From NCBI RefSeq assembly GCF_000485595.1, contig NW_014578291.1:6803-54546 (forward strand): 47,744 nucleotides of DNA, given 5' to 3'. Origin of the DNA: Priapulus caudatus (taxonomy: Eukaryota > Priapulida > Priapulimorpha > Priapulimorphida > Priapulidae). Shown piece after piece: positions 1-11,668 of the stretch. A program made the translations under genes and the position numbers. Within the stretch, counting starts at the first letter, position 1, and each line of letters starts with the position of its first letter. The notes under the pieces are model-generated. The model saw nothing but the letters and a program-made list of their open reading frames with translations. It made no database searches and was not told where the DNA came from.

Positions 1-1230
1 TAATCATTATAGCGGAGGCAATTAATCCTGCTAAACTCGCAGATTTTCATCCGTATAGTCTGAATAGCTTTGAGCTGCTGGTAGACTGCAGTATACCACT
101 AGGAATATGATCTAACAAGATCATGCTTCAGCAAGTATTGACCGTTGTCTTGTCCTCTAGACCTGGGCAAGAGGTTTAAATAAACGCAAACTTTGTAAGG
201 GTAAATACACTTGCTGTATCCGTTACATGCAAACCTTTTGATAAATCACGAATTGTCTTTTGCCAATGTTGTAATTAACAATTTTGCTGAATTTTATACA
301 TATACACAAACGCGCCGTCACGCACGCACCCACACACACCCCCCGTTGAATATTATATTTAGAGAAGGCGACTCGCTTGTGCGATGTAACTTCTAATACC
401 CAGTGCTTGCTGTGTGTAACTGGATGTAGGTATAGCACCCGTATACCAATTAGAGAAGGAATTCGTGGTTATATATTATATGTATATATATATTATACAG
501 TGTGAGTGTTATCCCTGCATTGACACGGAGCGAGGAAGCCGCCCTCGGCTCAAATCTCTCAGCCGCACACAGAAAAATTTGTCTTAAAACACCGCCTCGA
601 GCTGCCAGACACTTTTGACAAATCTTGAAAAAGAATTTCAATAGTAATAATAAACAATGTGTCAGATAGCTTAGAATGCCCACCAATTGCAACCATTTTT
701 TTTTAAAATTCCCGACAGGGTAGCTGGCCTCCTAGCTTGGGCCAGCACCTGTTACTGGCTCGCTTTGCTAGGTAGCGACCTGCGAAACGCACAACACATT
801 CACAAAAAACATTTCACCACCTCACATGCAGACCTCTTTGGCCAGCGGGAAATACTGTATATACGATATACTTTATTGATGCTGTCGCTAGGTAATTTAT
901 GTATAGTAAATCACGTAAATCGAATTTCCAAATCATCGTGGTTAGTTAACACGTTGCTTTCGGTCGGTTTAGATTGGGTATGCAGTTCAAACCATGCGCT
1001 AAACCCGATCTTGCTTTTACAATTGAAATCAGACTGTCTACAGAATTCGTTTCCGATTTTATTTTTTGCCATAAAGATTTTTTTTAGCTATATTGCATGC
1101 GAGTGCATTTGTTCGGAATTCTAACATTCCCTGGTATAGTTATGTGTGATTCTAACACGGTAGTTCTGCTTTATTTACATCAGAATGCTTGCGTTTCACC
1201 CAGACGCATTACGCTCATAGGGTCTATGTC

Positions 1231-1540
1231 CCCCAGGGAACTCGCCGGAAACGTAACCCTGGGTACGGTCCGGTTACCGGAAACGCTACCCTGGTAACTT
1301 ATCTGATATGGTTAAGGTTATATATTAGGGTTAGCGGCTAGGCGTAGGGAGTAGGCGGTATAGCGCGACTCCCTTTAGACTCCGTTAGTGGAGTAGGCGA
1401 GGGTACGGTCCAGGCACATTAGATAGTACCAGTCTGAGCATATAAATCACGCGTATTTATATGCACTCGGTACCAGCAGTACCGTTCCGCTATACCGGAC
1501 CGTACCCAGGCGTCGTTCCGGCAGTTACCCTGACGGAACA
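1231..1540. mobile_element. CAGGG-ended TIR element (left-arm copy)
   Basis: The two ends are imperfect inverted repeats of about 65 bp. The left starts CCCCAGGGAACTCGCCGG; the right end, reverse complemented, starts TCAGGGTAACTGCCGGAA, and both share CTGGGTACGGTCCGG. The element is about 310 bp and non-coding. CAGGG-type ends are common in hAT-derived MITEs, but no clean 8 bp target duplication was seen, so the superfamily is inferred only. The interior contains repeats of GTAGGCG/GGAGTAGGCG. Confidence 0.6.
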
Positions 1541-1675
1541 CCTCTCCAGCGTATAGTTATAGTCATGTAAGTTCACAGGTCAGTAGTGTATAAAGAGAAA
1601 CCATAGCTTCAATTCTACTCCTGATTCAAATTTTAGTCTTAAAATTTAAGTTTCGTTTTAGGCCCCAAATCGCTG

Positions 1676-2129
1676 TTAAACTGGGGCCACACGAGCGTAT
1701 TTTTTTTCGCCCCGATCGCGACGATTAAAATCGCCAGCGATTCATTACCGCTCGCATCACGAAGTGGGCCAACTAGCGAATTTAGAGAGTCGTACGCGTT
1801 CACGCTCACTCGACGGAATCACATGATCACATGAGCATCACACTGATATCAAACAACACGTCCGATTGGTTTTAAAAAAATCGATCGCTCGACAAAATAC
1901 GCCGGACACGGGCACACCGATGCGAAATTTGCCAGTAAATTAATCGCCGGCCCGTAAATAATCGGCGAAATATCTGAACATTTTTGATACGCGATTCGCG
2001 TACGGGCTCCCGTACGAAATCCGGCGTCGCGTGAACGCGGCACACGGACACGCGAATTTTCGAGCGCATTTTTAAAATCTTCTGCCGCGCGTCGGGCGAA
2101 AAAATACGCTCCGTGTGCCCCTACCTTAA
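1676..2129. mobile_element. TTAA-flanked MITE (left-arm copy)
   Basis: Terminal inverted repeats start GGGGCCACACGAGCG on the left and, reverse complemented, GGGGCACACGGAGCG on the right. They continue through T-rich TTTTTTTCGCCC and a CGCG..GATTTTAAAATC motif. TTAA lies immediately outside both ends (1676-1679 and 2126-2129), which fits a TTAA-targeting transposon such as piggyBac or Kolobok. The interior is about 440 bp, rich in CG and short palindromes, and has no transposase. Superfamily is inferred from the target site only. Confidence 0.75.
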
Positions 2130-2440
2130 TGTGTACGTTGCTTTGTCACTGAATACGTTTTAATAGTCTCTTAATTTAATGAGTTAGAGTAGATTTTAAT
2201 ATAAATTGCGAAATGCATGCATCTACTCTCCGCTGTTTAGTTAGGGGAGAGGATCGCCTCAGTGCTCTAAACCTACATCATTAACTGTGAGGTAGAGTGT
2301 CAAAGTCTCGCTTCTGTAAATGTTCGTAATTCGGGCGTCTTGCTACCGGTATTACCGCGATTATTAAAATTTCATTTTGACATATCGTCGGCTATTAAAC
2401 ATGTTGTTCTCCAGGGCGGGCTGTCGCCAGCCCGGTCAGC

Positions 2441-2471
2441 TATATATATATATTATATATTATATATAAAT
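2441..2471. repeat. AT dinucleotide tract (left arm)
   Basis: An AT-only tract in the left arm, pairing with the longer (TA)n at about 15405-15446 in the right arm. The length difference between arms is the kind expected from slippage or sequencing error. Confidence 0.8.
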
Positions 2472-3892
2472 ATTATCATTTAGATATTTTGTCACTAACA
2501 ACAGCTCTTAGCTCTTAGCTCTTGACGACAGTTGCTTTGCTCGAAAATAGCGACTGTACATTTAGCTAAAGATTACGTTTCATCGGAGCCGTCTTCTGTA
2601 CCAACCCTAATACCGCCTTTGCGCTGAGAGCGCTATCGCTTCTCTTTGTTGCCGCGATTTGCTAGTATAACTAATTATCGTTTTACTGCTAAAAATCCCT
2701 TGGAGAAAAATTTAATCCTGTCCAAGGAAATTGCCTTGCGATATATATGTTTTTTTACGTGTCACTATAATAGTATTCCGCCAACATCTTTGTCTGCTCG
2801 TAAACAGGGCAGCATCAATGCACGCCGCTATGCTCAACATATCAGCACAGGTGCTGGCACAAATGCACTTGGCAACATGTGTGAATGTAGATATCTGGGC
2901 TGTTTTGGCTTCTATACCTACAGCACTTGACCTCCGCCTACCATACGTTGCTAGTGCCGTTCTAGTGTGACCTAATGAACGATAGGTGTTCTTCAGCCAA
3001 GCAGCAGAGGCGCGTGTGCACACACGTGGTCTCAAGTGTCTCGCTGGCATTAGCTTGATTTGTCTCTCTTCAACAATTACGCGTGACTCTCCCCAAGCGT
3101 TTGCACATAAACGAATTTCCCCTCCGTGCGAACCACGCATTCCGACCTAAAGTCAACGTGAAATGCAAGCAGCGCCTATAGAGCTGCCGGTATATCATCG
3201 CGATGCACACACCCGCCGCGACGTTGCATTAAACGCCAGTTTTTCGGTTTCCATCTTTTCTCTCGGCGAATCATTAAAAAACCAAGCAACAACAGCATAT
3301 GCATTTCTATAAGATTTCGCCGTCACGGTGATCGCCGCTCTCACCTGATTCGCAGCCGACGTTGCCAAGCCGACGTGGCCGTCTGCAGAATCCGGGTGAC
3401 ACTTCGGCGCAAACACACACACAGCTAAGTGCCCACTGCATGATGTCCAGCGGACTGTTTAAGCTACGCTCTAACATGCTAATATGCCGCGGCGGCGCGG
3501 GCGACGGAGTCGAGTAGGCGGATTCTCAATCACGTTAGTGCGACATTCACGGCAGCTGCCCGACGTTGTTTTACCACGTTGCTTGGCCCTGAAATAGCTA
3601 TAGCCTTTCGTACTTGACCGACCCCGCAGAGTTGTTCAGGGAATCGTTATGGGCTCAATCTTTGCGAATCAAACTTATACCGATGAGAATTACATTCGTG
3701 AACCCAGTGAATTATGGTATACGGAAATCTTGTGTGGGTGCTTCAGCACGTAGACTGCCGGGGATCAGTCTAAGCTCACAACCTGATGGCCCGCCGGCTT
3801 TCGTTTCCTTAAAATAACGTAATGAAATTCTGAAATTAAACGTAAAACATGTAGAAAAAGTAACCACGTAAAAAGAGAAGTAGCCTTAACCA

Positions 3893-4180
3893 CAGGCCTT
3901 GGAGCGTTTTAATAAATATAATGACCTAAATAAATTACGAAATCTATTTTACTAGGCAAGTCTTAATGGTTTTCTCTACTTTCTTTCACCTTATTATTGC
4001 CGACAATTTCCTGTAAATGGCCCGTGAAATGCTCCTCTGCAACAAACATGTACACCGCTACGCAAGCTGCCGCCACACAGCCACAATAAATATATTAGAG
4101 AAAACATTAAGACTTTGGTACGGTAAATAGATGTCTATTTATTTAGCAGTTATATTTTATTGAAACGCTCCAAGTGCCTG
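3893..4180. mobile_element. CAGGC-ended MITE, full copy (left arm)
   Basis: About 288 bp with long inverted ends. Left end CAGGCCTTGGAGCGTTTTAA; right end, reverse complemented, CAGGCACTTGGAGCGTTTCA. The symmetry continues for about 75 bp through AAATAAATACGAAATCTATTT and AAGTCTTAATGTTTCTCTAC. The middle contains TTATTGCCGACAATTTCCTG. The flanks GCCTTAAC and GGCTTACC resemble an imperfect 8 bp duplication, which would fit a hAT-type MITE. No coding sequence. Related copies lie at 13752-14033 (mirror), about 8625-8833 and about 36366-36600 (partial). Confidence 0.8.
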
Positions 4181-4861
4181 CTGGCTTACCAACGCGAAAA
4201 GTCATCAAGCCGTTTGTTACTTGCATGATGATTGTATCGGCTGGGAAATGTGGTCATCAAGGAGAGTTGTGGTTCACCGCTAGTTAAGTAGGAGAGCGAC
4301 GTCATTGCTCAACGCGCACGCCCTCTGTGTGGGAGTAGAGCTCGTATATCATAGCAGTACGCGCCACTGGCGCGATCCTACTCAGCCAAAAAACCCGCGC
4401 TGGCTAGTAATTGTTTTTCCTTAATTACGCGCGAGCCTTCTATAGTGCTGCCGTCTGTACGTACCGTCGGCGACTGCGGACAGCGACAACGACAACTTCT
4501 AGTTAAATAAATCTAACACGCCATAAGACGTGCTGCGTCTAATGCGAGAAGAAGTGTTGTTTAAGGCGGGAACGAATGAAGATGTGCGCCTGATCCGGTT
4601 GCAAGCGCGTTCGCCGTCAGGGTCTGCGGCGTAATACGCCCATGCGCGCCAGTATATGTGCATGTTGTCTGTAAATCGCGCGGAAAGTCTAAGCAGTGCT
4701 ACGCGAAATTACATTACGTGAATAGTTAATGGCTTCAATTAAATTGACTAATTTACCATAAACAATTGTAGTGTGTTGCGAAATTAGTATTTTCTATGCA
4801 TAAATTAATTGATAGGAGGCACTAAAAGTCATGCTTTCTTCAGGGATATTCAGCTAATAAA

Positions 4862-5632
4862 TATTTACGTGAGAGCGAGCGAGAGAGCGAGAGTGAGGCC
4901 GAGATGAGATGGGTATGGGTTTGAGTAGCTGAGTGACGTTGATCTGTGAAGTGAGTTGAGTGATGTGAGTGAAAGTGAGCTGAGTAAGTGGTGACGTGAG
5001 TGAGTGATGAGTGCTCCTCTCACGTGAGTGGAGTGAGTGACGTGTCAGTGAGTGATCTGAGTGAGTGACTTGTGAGTGGAGGTGAGTGAGTGAGTGACGT
5101 GAGGTGAAGTGAGTGAGTGAGTGAGTGAGTGAGTGAGTGACGTGGGAGTGAGTGAGTGAGTGAGTAGAGTGCCCAGTGAGTGAGTGATGTGAGTGAGTGA
5201 GTGAGTACGTGAGTGATGAGTGAGTGAGTGACCGTGATTGAGTGAGTGACGTGAGTGATCCGTGAAGTGAGTGATGGTGATAGTGAGTGTTAACTAGTCG
5301 ACGTGGAGTGATGTTGAGTGAGTGAGTGAGTTGAGTGGACGTGGGTGAAGTGATGTGAAAGTTAGTGAGTGAGTGAGTGAGTGAGTGAGTTGATCGTGCA
5401 TTTGTGATGTGACGTTTGAGTGATGCTGAGTTGAGTGAAAGTGAGGTGCATGTGGTGAGTGAGTGGTGAGTGAGTGATGTGGTAGTGGTGTAATGTGAGT
5501 GAGTTGAGTGGTGATGAGTGACGTGAAGTGAGTGATGGTGTGAGTTGTGAGAGTAAGTGAGCAGGTGACGAGGTGAGTGTGTGAGGTTGTGTGAGTGAGT
5601 GAGGAGGAAAGTGAGGCGAGTGTGCGGCACGC
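4862..5632. repeat. GAGTGAGT (TCAC) minisatellite, left arm
   Basis: About 770 bp of irregular GAGTGA/GTGAGTGA repeats with interspersed CGTGAG and TGATGTG variants. The long minus-strand ORF over it (a Thr/His/Ser/Leu repeat) is a by-product of the repeat and not a gene. It pairs with the TCACTCAC array at 12290-13085. Confidence 0.95.
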
Positions 5633-5997
5633 CGGTGCACTTATTATGTGATCCTGCAATAGTTAAACACCCATGCAGCTATGACCATACTGGGCGTCGT
5701 ATTAAAACTTTCATGTTCGAAAGAATTGCTGTTCTTCGCATTATGTGATTTGGTCGTAATTAGCAGGCTAGAGTCCTAATCTTACGGACGCCGCGGTTAT
5801 TTGGTTTATATGCTGACCGCATCCGTCGAACGATATATGCTATCTGCTCGTCTGCAGCTGAGTCTGGTTCTTTCCCTTGGGGGGACGGAAAGTTATTCGG
5901 TTACGTAAGCTTGGAGTGTCAGTGCTGGTCGTTTGCCGAAGCACCAACGCTGCCTGCGGTGCGCGACATTATGCCGACATTAACTGTGTATAGGTTT

Positions 5998-6497
5998 GTT
6001 GCAGACCTCCTCTACTCCTCCCCCTCTCCCTACCCCTCCCCCTACCTTGCTCTACTAAGCACTTACCCCCGCTCCTCTACCTCCGTCTCTCCCTGCCTCT
6101 CCTCCTTACTCTCTCTACTAGCTCTACCTCAGCCCTACCTACCCTCTCATCTCCCCTATCCGCTACTACCCCTACCTTCCTACTTCCCTCTCTCCTCCTA
6201 CCTCTCCTGCCTCTCCTCTACCTTCTCCCTCTCTCCCTCTCCTTCTCTCTCCCCTCCTACTACTCTTCCCTCTCCTACCTCTACTCCCTCTTCTCCTTCC
6301 TCGGCCTACCCTCCCTCCCTCTCTACTCTACCTCCTTACTCTCTACTCCTCTCAGCCCCCCTTTTCTCCTACTACCATTCTCTCTCTACGCTCGCCTACG
6401 TTACCTCGGCTATCTCCCTCTCCCCCTCGCCTCTCTCTCCTCTCTACCTACTACCCCCTCTCTATCTTCCTCCCCTACCCCCTCTAATCGCTGTCTG
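5998..6497 (+). repeat. Polypyrimidine block present only in the left arm
   Basis: About 500 bp made almost wholly of C and T with isolated TAC or GCC steps (CTCTCC, CTACC, CCCTC). On either side the left arm resumes pairing with the right arm: TAACTGTGTATAGGTT before it and GAGAGGACTTCCGGCGGGAG after it match 11875-11935 in reverse. At that place the right arm has only about 20 bp. The plus-strand Ser/Pro/Leu ORF is low-complexity and not credible as a protein. Confidence 0.85.
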
Positions 6498-6569
6498 AGA
6501 GGACTTCCGGCGGGAGAATCACCCAAAACATCAATTTATTGATGCGATGATATTAGCTGCTTGCATGCA

Positions 6570-6756
6570 GTGTCGCAAGAGATAGAGGACGAGACGGAGA
6601 GAAGAGACGGAGAGATGGAGAGAGAGATGAGAGGGCAGAAGAGAGGAGAGAGAGACGATGAGAGAGATGAGAGAGATGAGAAGAGATAGAGAGAGAGAGA
6701 GAGGAGAGAGAGATTGTGTGTGTGGTGCGTGCGTGCGTGTGTAGCGTGTGTGTGTG

Positions 6757-6789
<33 letters not shown>

Positions 6790-6860
6790 TCGTGTGTGTG
6801 CTGTGTGTGTACAGGTTACCTTGGTGTCCGCCGTGTGTGTGTGCTGTGAAGAGAGAGAGA
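6570..6860. repeat. GA and GT microsatellites (left arm)
   Basis: A GAGA-rich tract (about 6570-6713) followed by a GT-rich tract (about 6714-6845), pairing with the CA and CT tracts at 11575-11825 on the right. No gene. Confidence 0.9.
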
Positions 6861-7289
6861 GAAAGGAAGCGCGTATGATAAGATTGGAACGCGTGAACGC
6901 AGCCTTAATACTCGACTAGAGTGATGGAATCACGGGTGAGCACGTGCAAGAGCCGAGAGATATAACTTAAACTTCTGACTATGAGTTCTGTTGTTATATT
7001 AAGCGTGAAGGACTTATATATTAGATTATGATTGCGATGAAACAAGTGGCTGCAAAATAACATTGCTAATGCGAATGACCCAGCACAAATTTATATGGTG
7101 TCGAAGCTCGAGCTCCAGCTATTAAACGGATGAGGAAACGCATCACGAAGTCAAGTAGCTACTCCACTAATACCTCTAAAGCGAGAGTTGCTAATTGTTT
7201 CGCCTCGTTGGCTCTACAGTATTAAGAAAGGTTGTATGATATGCTGTTGCCACAGAGGACAGTTCAGTGGCCGGGTAAGCCAATCCCAT

Positions 7290-7400
7290 GTTGCGGTGCG
7301 TGCGCGCGTGTTTGTACGCGTGCGTTGCTGCGTGCCGTGCGTGCTGCAGGTGTTTGTACCGCGTGTGTTGCGTTGTTTGTATTCGCGTTTGTATGCGGGA
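7290..7400. repeat. GCGTGT-rich tract (left arm)
   Basis: Irregular TGCGTGCG/GCGTGTTTGTAC repeats pairing with ACGCGTACAAACACGC repeats at 11095-11192 in the right arm. The right copy is more regular. No gene. Confidence 0.75.
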
Positions 7401-8009
7401 ATTCCTTGCGATATAATGTGGGATACAACCTCTTGCCGTGAAGCAAAGGAGAATAATAATATTGGTGAACATGATATAATATTTCAATCATTACGATGAT
7501 CTACCATATGCAGGCAGGTTACCTTTTCGGCAGTTAATATACGTTCGGCTTCGTGCCTTAATTCATGGCGTGTATTTGCTATTTAATATTTTTAAATTAA
7601 TTTTTTTCTCGTATTGCCTAAATTGAATACCCCCAAAAACCATCGAAGTAAAATTGAACCCGAAGCCTATGAGTGCTTTTTAAAGTTACGCAGTGTCCGA
7701 GCGAACCTTTTGATCGACGAAGACGTTTCGCTGTACCGATTACGTAACGCCTACTCTTCGTAAACCCGCTTACGAAATTCGCGTTGCATAATCTGATAAG
7801 CTGTCCAGGTCGATTGGGTTTGCTGAGTTGCTGCCTGATGTGCTACAGCCACCTAGCTGAGCGTGATCCCGGTGTCTGCATGCTCCCACAAGCCGGTGAC
7901 CACTTGAATCGCGCTACTGTTGTTGCTTCACGTTTTTAATGTGACAGAGCGCCACGCCGAGTCCGGTGACCTTGTCCTTCTCCTCCGAGCAGCCGATCTC
8001 TCAGCGCCA

Positions 8010-8017
8010 ACTCTCTC

Positions 8018-8065
<48 letters not shown>

Positions 8066-8560
8066 TATCTGATCTTCTCACTCTCTCTCTTGTCTATCTC
8101 TTTCTCCTCATGTCTCATTAATCCTCCACTCTTCCCATTATAGTTATTGAACTCAGGTGCACGGTTGACTGCTCATACAAGCTGTCATCTAAAGAAAGAT
8201 GTTCTTGTCGGTTTTTTTACTCTTTCTTCCTTTACTCTCTCCTCTCTTCTTCTCTCTCTGCTCTCTCTGTCTCGTCTCTCTCTCTCTCTCTCTTGCTATC
8301 TATCTATCTATCTATGTATCTCTCTCTCTTTCTCATCTCTCTCTCCCCTTTTCTCTCGCTGCCTCTCTCTTCTCTCCTCCCTCCCTGCCTCCCTCCCTCC
8401 TCCCTCCCCTCCCTCCCTCCCTCTTCCCTCCTCCATCCCTCCCTTCCCATCCCTCCCTCCCTTACCTCCCTCCCTCCCTCCCTCCCTCTCTCCCTCCCTC
8501 ACTTCCTCCTTCCTTCCCTCCCTCCCACCTCATCCTTTCTTTTTCATCCCTCGCGTCACT
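8010..8560. repeat. CT-rich low-complexity tracts near the palindrome axis
   Basis: (CT)n at about 8010-8110, (CTAT)n at 8295-8320, then CTCC/CCCT-rich sequence to about 8555. The first part pairs with GA tracts at about 10455-10540; the part after about 8320 has no partner. Pro/Leu/Ser ORFs here are low-complexity artefacts. Confidence 0.9.
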
Positions 8561-8624
8561 CCCTCGCTTGTACCTTGCAGGTGTAAACGTCACCACGTAT
8601 GCGCTACAATTCATGTAATCATGA

Positions 8625-8833
8625 GAGCTCTTCAATTAAAATATAAATGCTAAATAAATACGAAATACTATTTACTCAAAGTCTTAATGTTTCTCTACTC
8701 TCTCTATCGCTTATTATTGCCGACAATTTCCTGAAAATGCCGTTGCAAATGCTGCTCTGCAACACACATGCTTACACCGCAATGCACGCTGCCGCAGACT
8801 GACACATAAATACTATATGTATTTATATATTTA
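8625..8833 (+). mobile_element. CAGGC-ended MITE, partial copy in the palindrome spacer
   Basis: Matches the left half and centre of the element at 3893-4180 (AAATAAATACGAAATACTATTT, AAGTCTTAATGTTTCTCTAC, TTATTGCCGACAATTTCCTG, CTGCCGCAGACTGACACATAAATA) but lacks the right inverted end. It runs into AT-rich DNA directly before the Helitron-like CTAG end at 8834. It has no mirror partner in the other arm. Confidence 0.75.
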
Positions 8834-10295
8834 CTAGCTGCCGGGGTACCCGCTGCCGCTGGTAAAATCGCTCTACTAATTCATACTACTAATAATGGGA
8901 CACAATAGGCAACATTGCTGGTAAAAATCGACAATAACATTGCACACAATATCAATATTAGAAATCAGTCTAATATAGATAATAAGCATGGCGGAAAACG
9001 GTTACGCTAATGACATTTTATATGACAGCACAACCCACCTTAGAACCCCTGGGCATATAGTAATATGGTGTAAATAACAAAAGGTTATTATTCTATATAA
9101 CAGCATGATACGAATTGGTTGCGCTTTTCATTTCAAAGCCTCTTGAATAAACATTGTTTTTCGTTGTTATTCTCTGGTGGAAATATGCTAGAGATTCCTG
9201 GCGTATTGAACTGTTGAGCTCCCCACGTAACATGCTTATACATTGTGGAGATCGTAACCACGAATAAAAGAAATTCCATTAATATATTCAGATCAGAGAC
9301 GGCCAGCGATGTGGGTCGTTGTGATCCACTGGATGATTGTCTGAGTGAATTGCTGTGGCGCGTCAAACATGCACATTGATAATTAAGGAAATTTTTGTAT
9401 TGAATCGAGAAAATGCATATAGCTTTGCCGAGAATGGTACAGTGGCATTCATGCACGATCGCTCAGCAAGCAGAAAACTATGAACTCAGTGGGAGTAGAG
9501 AGTACACTCTATAAGAGGTCCTGGTTGCTCTGTTCTTAGTTTGATTTCGAGGATGTTTCGACCTTTCACAATACCAAGGCAGCTAGATTGAGATCGATGA
9601 GGTTGCAGGGCAAGAAATAGTCATACGGTTTTTCTGTCGGTTGGCGAAGCCACTGTGCAGTGAATGACTGAATTGTTGGTGATAAGATTGGAACGAATTA
9701 ACTGTGTTTTTCACGGGAGATTTTCCGGTGAGTGTTTGACGGTTTGATAGGTTTTTGACAGTTGACAGGAAGCCACTCCTCCCGAAGAGAGAGAGTAGGA
9801 GGTGAAAGAATGGATAACGATGGCGGTCCAGCGAGGGGGGAATTTGAATTATAACAGAATGTTTACTCACTTTGCTTACGGCTGCTAACCTCAGCGTGTA
9901 GTAGCCGTAACGCTTTACAGCTCACTAACTCTCAACTTGGGTGCTCCTGCTCTGCTTTTCTGCATGAACTTGGTTTTGAAAGCTGGGTGGTTAGTTTTAG
10001 TATTTGGTTGTGGTTTCACAATTAGCAGCAGCTGAGTGAGCGTAGGAGAAATGAAATAAGTGATCCTCGCTGGGTTGGTAGCTGTTTTAGTATGCTTTCG
10101 CGTTTCACAAATTACCGAAGCATGAATGATTGAGGGGTGTTTTCACGGATTTTTGTGGTGTTATGACGGTTCTTTGACATGGTTTTTTCAGCCTACTACG
10201 AACACTCCCCGGGTATAAGAGAAGGCCCTGTGAAAATTGCATCCAGATCGCTTGGCGGTTGGCCGCCTATAGGGAAGATACATACATACGAACTC
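8834..10295 (-). mobile_element. Helitron-like non-autonomous repeat, copy 1 (in the spacer)
   Basis: A dispersed repeat of about 1.4 kb shared with 34079-35270. Shared blocks include AATAACATTGCACACAA, CTCTGGTGGAAATA, GAGATTCCTGG and CTCCCCGGGTATAAG. On the minus strand it ends GGCAGCTAG followed by T, which looks like a Helitron 3' end (CTRR next to T), and the sequence before it is a degraded GGGTACCC-type hairpin. The other boundary lies in GATA repeats. No helicase or Rep coding sequence is recognised, and the small ORFs in it are not conserved between copies. Assignment to Helitrons is an inference from the terminus. Confidence 0.6.
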
Positions 10296-10327
<32 letters not shown>

Positions 10328-10345
10328 GAGAGAGAAAGAGAGAAA
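10296..10345. repeat. TAGA/GATA microsatellite at the inner arm end
   Basis: (GATA)n followed by GAGAGA; partner of CTAT/CTCT at 8270-8320. The arms stop matching inside this microsatellite. Confidence 0.85.
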
Positions 10346-10454
10346 GAAGAAAGAGTAAAACGCGACGAACATCTTTCTTTAGATTGCTATGAGCAGTCAG
10401 ACCGTGCACCTGCGTTCATAATATAATGGGGAGAGTGGGAGGATTAATGAGAAT

Positions 10455-10545
10455 GAAGGAGAAAGAGATAGACAGATAGAGAGAGAGAAACAGATAGAGA
10501 GAAGAGAGAGAGAGAAGAGAGAAAGAGAGAGGGCGTGAGAGATGG
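10455..10545. repeat. GA-rich tract (right arm)
   Basis: GAGAGATAGACAGATAGAGAG-like sequence, partner of the CT tract at about 8010-8110. Confidence 0.8.
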
Positions 10546-11094
10546 CTGCTGGAGGGAGAATGCAAGGTCACCGATCGGCGTGGGCGTCTTTCACATTAAA
10601 ACGTGAAGCAGCAACAGTAGCGCGATCAAGTGTCACCGCTGTGGAGAGCAGCAGACACCGGATCACGCTCAGCTAGGTGCTTAGCACACAGCAGCAATCA
10701 GCAAACCCAATCGACCTGGACAGCATTATCAGATTAGCACGCGATTTTCGCAGCGGGTTACGAAGATAGCGTTACGTATGCGGTACTGCGAAACGTCTTC
10801 TCATCAAGGTTCGCTCCACTGCGTAACTTAAAACACTCATAGGCTTCGGGTTCAATTTTACTTCGATGGTTTTGAGGGTATTCAATTTAGCAATACGAGA
10901 AAAATTAATTTAGAATATTAAATTAGCAATACACCTATGATTAAGGAACGAACGATATATTAACTGCGAGAAAGGTAACCTGCCTGCATATGTAGATCAT
11001 GTAATATTGAAATATTATAATGTTACAATATTATTATTATCTCTTTTGCTTCACGGCAGAGGTGTATCCCACATTATATCGCAAAGGAATTCCC

Positions 11095-11192
11095 GCATAC
11101 AAACACGAATACAAACACGCACACACGCGTACAAACACGCGCGCACGCACGCACGCACACACGCGTACAAACACGCGCGCACGCACGCACAT
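11095..11192. repeat. CGCGTACAAACACGC repeats (right arm)
   Basis: Tandem copies of ACACGCGTACAAACACGC with GCACGCAC spacers. Partner of 7290-7400. No gene. Confidence 0.8.
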
Positions 11193-11574
11193 GGGATTGG
11201 CTCACCCCTGCACTGTCTCTGTGCAAAGCATTCATACAACCTTTCTAATACTGTAGAGCCAACGAGCGGAAACAAATTACAACCTCCGTTTTAGAGGTAT
11301 TAGGGAGTAGCTATTGACTTCGTGATGCGTTTCCTCAATCCGTTTATAGCTGGAGCTCATACACCATATATTTTTGCTGGCATCGCTTAGCTAATGTTAT
11401 TGAAGCCACTGTTTCATCGCAATCTAATCTAATTCATTCCTTCACGCTTATATAACAACAGATCAATAGAAGTTAAGTTAACTCGGTCTTGCACGTGCTC
11501 CCCGTGATCCATTCACTCTAGTCTGAGTATTAATGGCTGCGTTCACGCTGTTCCATCTTATCAACCGCTTTCCT

Positions 11575-11575
11575 T

Positions 11576-11607
<32 letters not shown>

Positions 11608-11609
11608 GC

Positions 11610-11668
<59 letters not shown>

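Larger units (their letters stand above)
1..8315 (+). repeat. Left arm of a giant inverted repeat
   Basis: This arm reads as the reverse complement of 10296-17792. Anchors that pair in mirror order include 60-160 with 17655-17735, 1676-2129 with 15761-16225, 3893-4180 with 13752-14033, 5660-5710 with 12190-12250, 6500-6560 with 11830-11900, 7800-7890 with 10650-10730 and 8145-8215 with 10355-10425. The window begins inside the arm, so its outer end is not visible. The differences I compared by eye are mostly one-base insertions or deletions. I recognise no protein-coding gene in the arm; its ORFs are frame-broken when compared with the other arm and many are low-complexity. What is seen is the symmetry. 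Whether it is a biological palindrome or a read/assembly fold-back cannot be decided from the sequence. Confidence 0.93.
8316..10295. other. Asymmetric spacer of the giant inverted repeat
   Basis: This 2 kb separates the two arms and has no mirror partner. In order it holds a C/T-only tract (about 8316-8560), a half copy of the CAGGC-ended MITE (about 8625-8833), and a copy of a dispersed Helitron-like repeat (8834 to about 10295) whose second copy is at 34079-35270. Because the axis is occupied by dispersed repeats, the symmetry stops in microsatellite sequence rather than at a clean junction. No coding capacity is recognised. Confidence 0.8.

Noticed and set aside
2712-3140. 142-codon minus-strand ORF in the left arm
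   Set aside because: The mirror copy at about 14800-15110 breaks the frame several times, and no domain is visible; likely chance or an error-broken non-gene.
4854-5630. 258-codon minus-strand ORF
   Set aside because: It is the TCAC minisatellite read in frame; composition is almost only Thr, His, Ser and Leu, and the frame is not kept in the mirror array.
4862-5632. Interstitial telomeric repeat
   Set aside because: The unit is GAGTGA/TCAC and not TTAGGG or another known telomere motif.
5911-6498. 195-codon Ser/Pro/Leu ORF
   Set aside because: It is a C/T-only tract with no stop codons possible on that strand apart from the rare A-containing codons; absent from the other arm.
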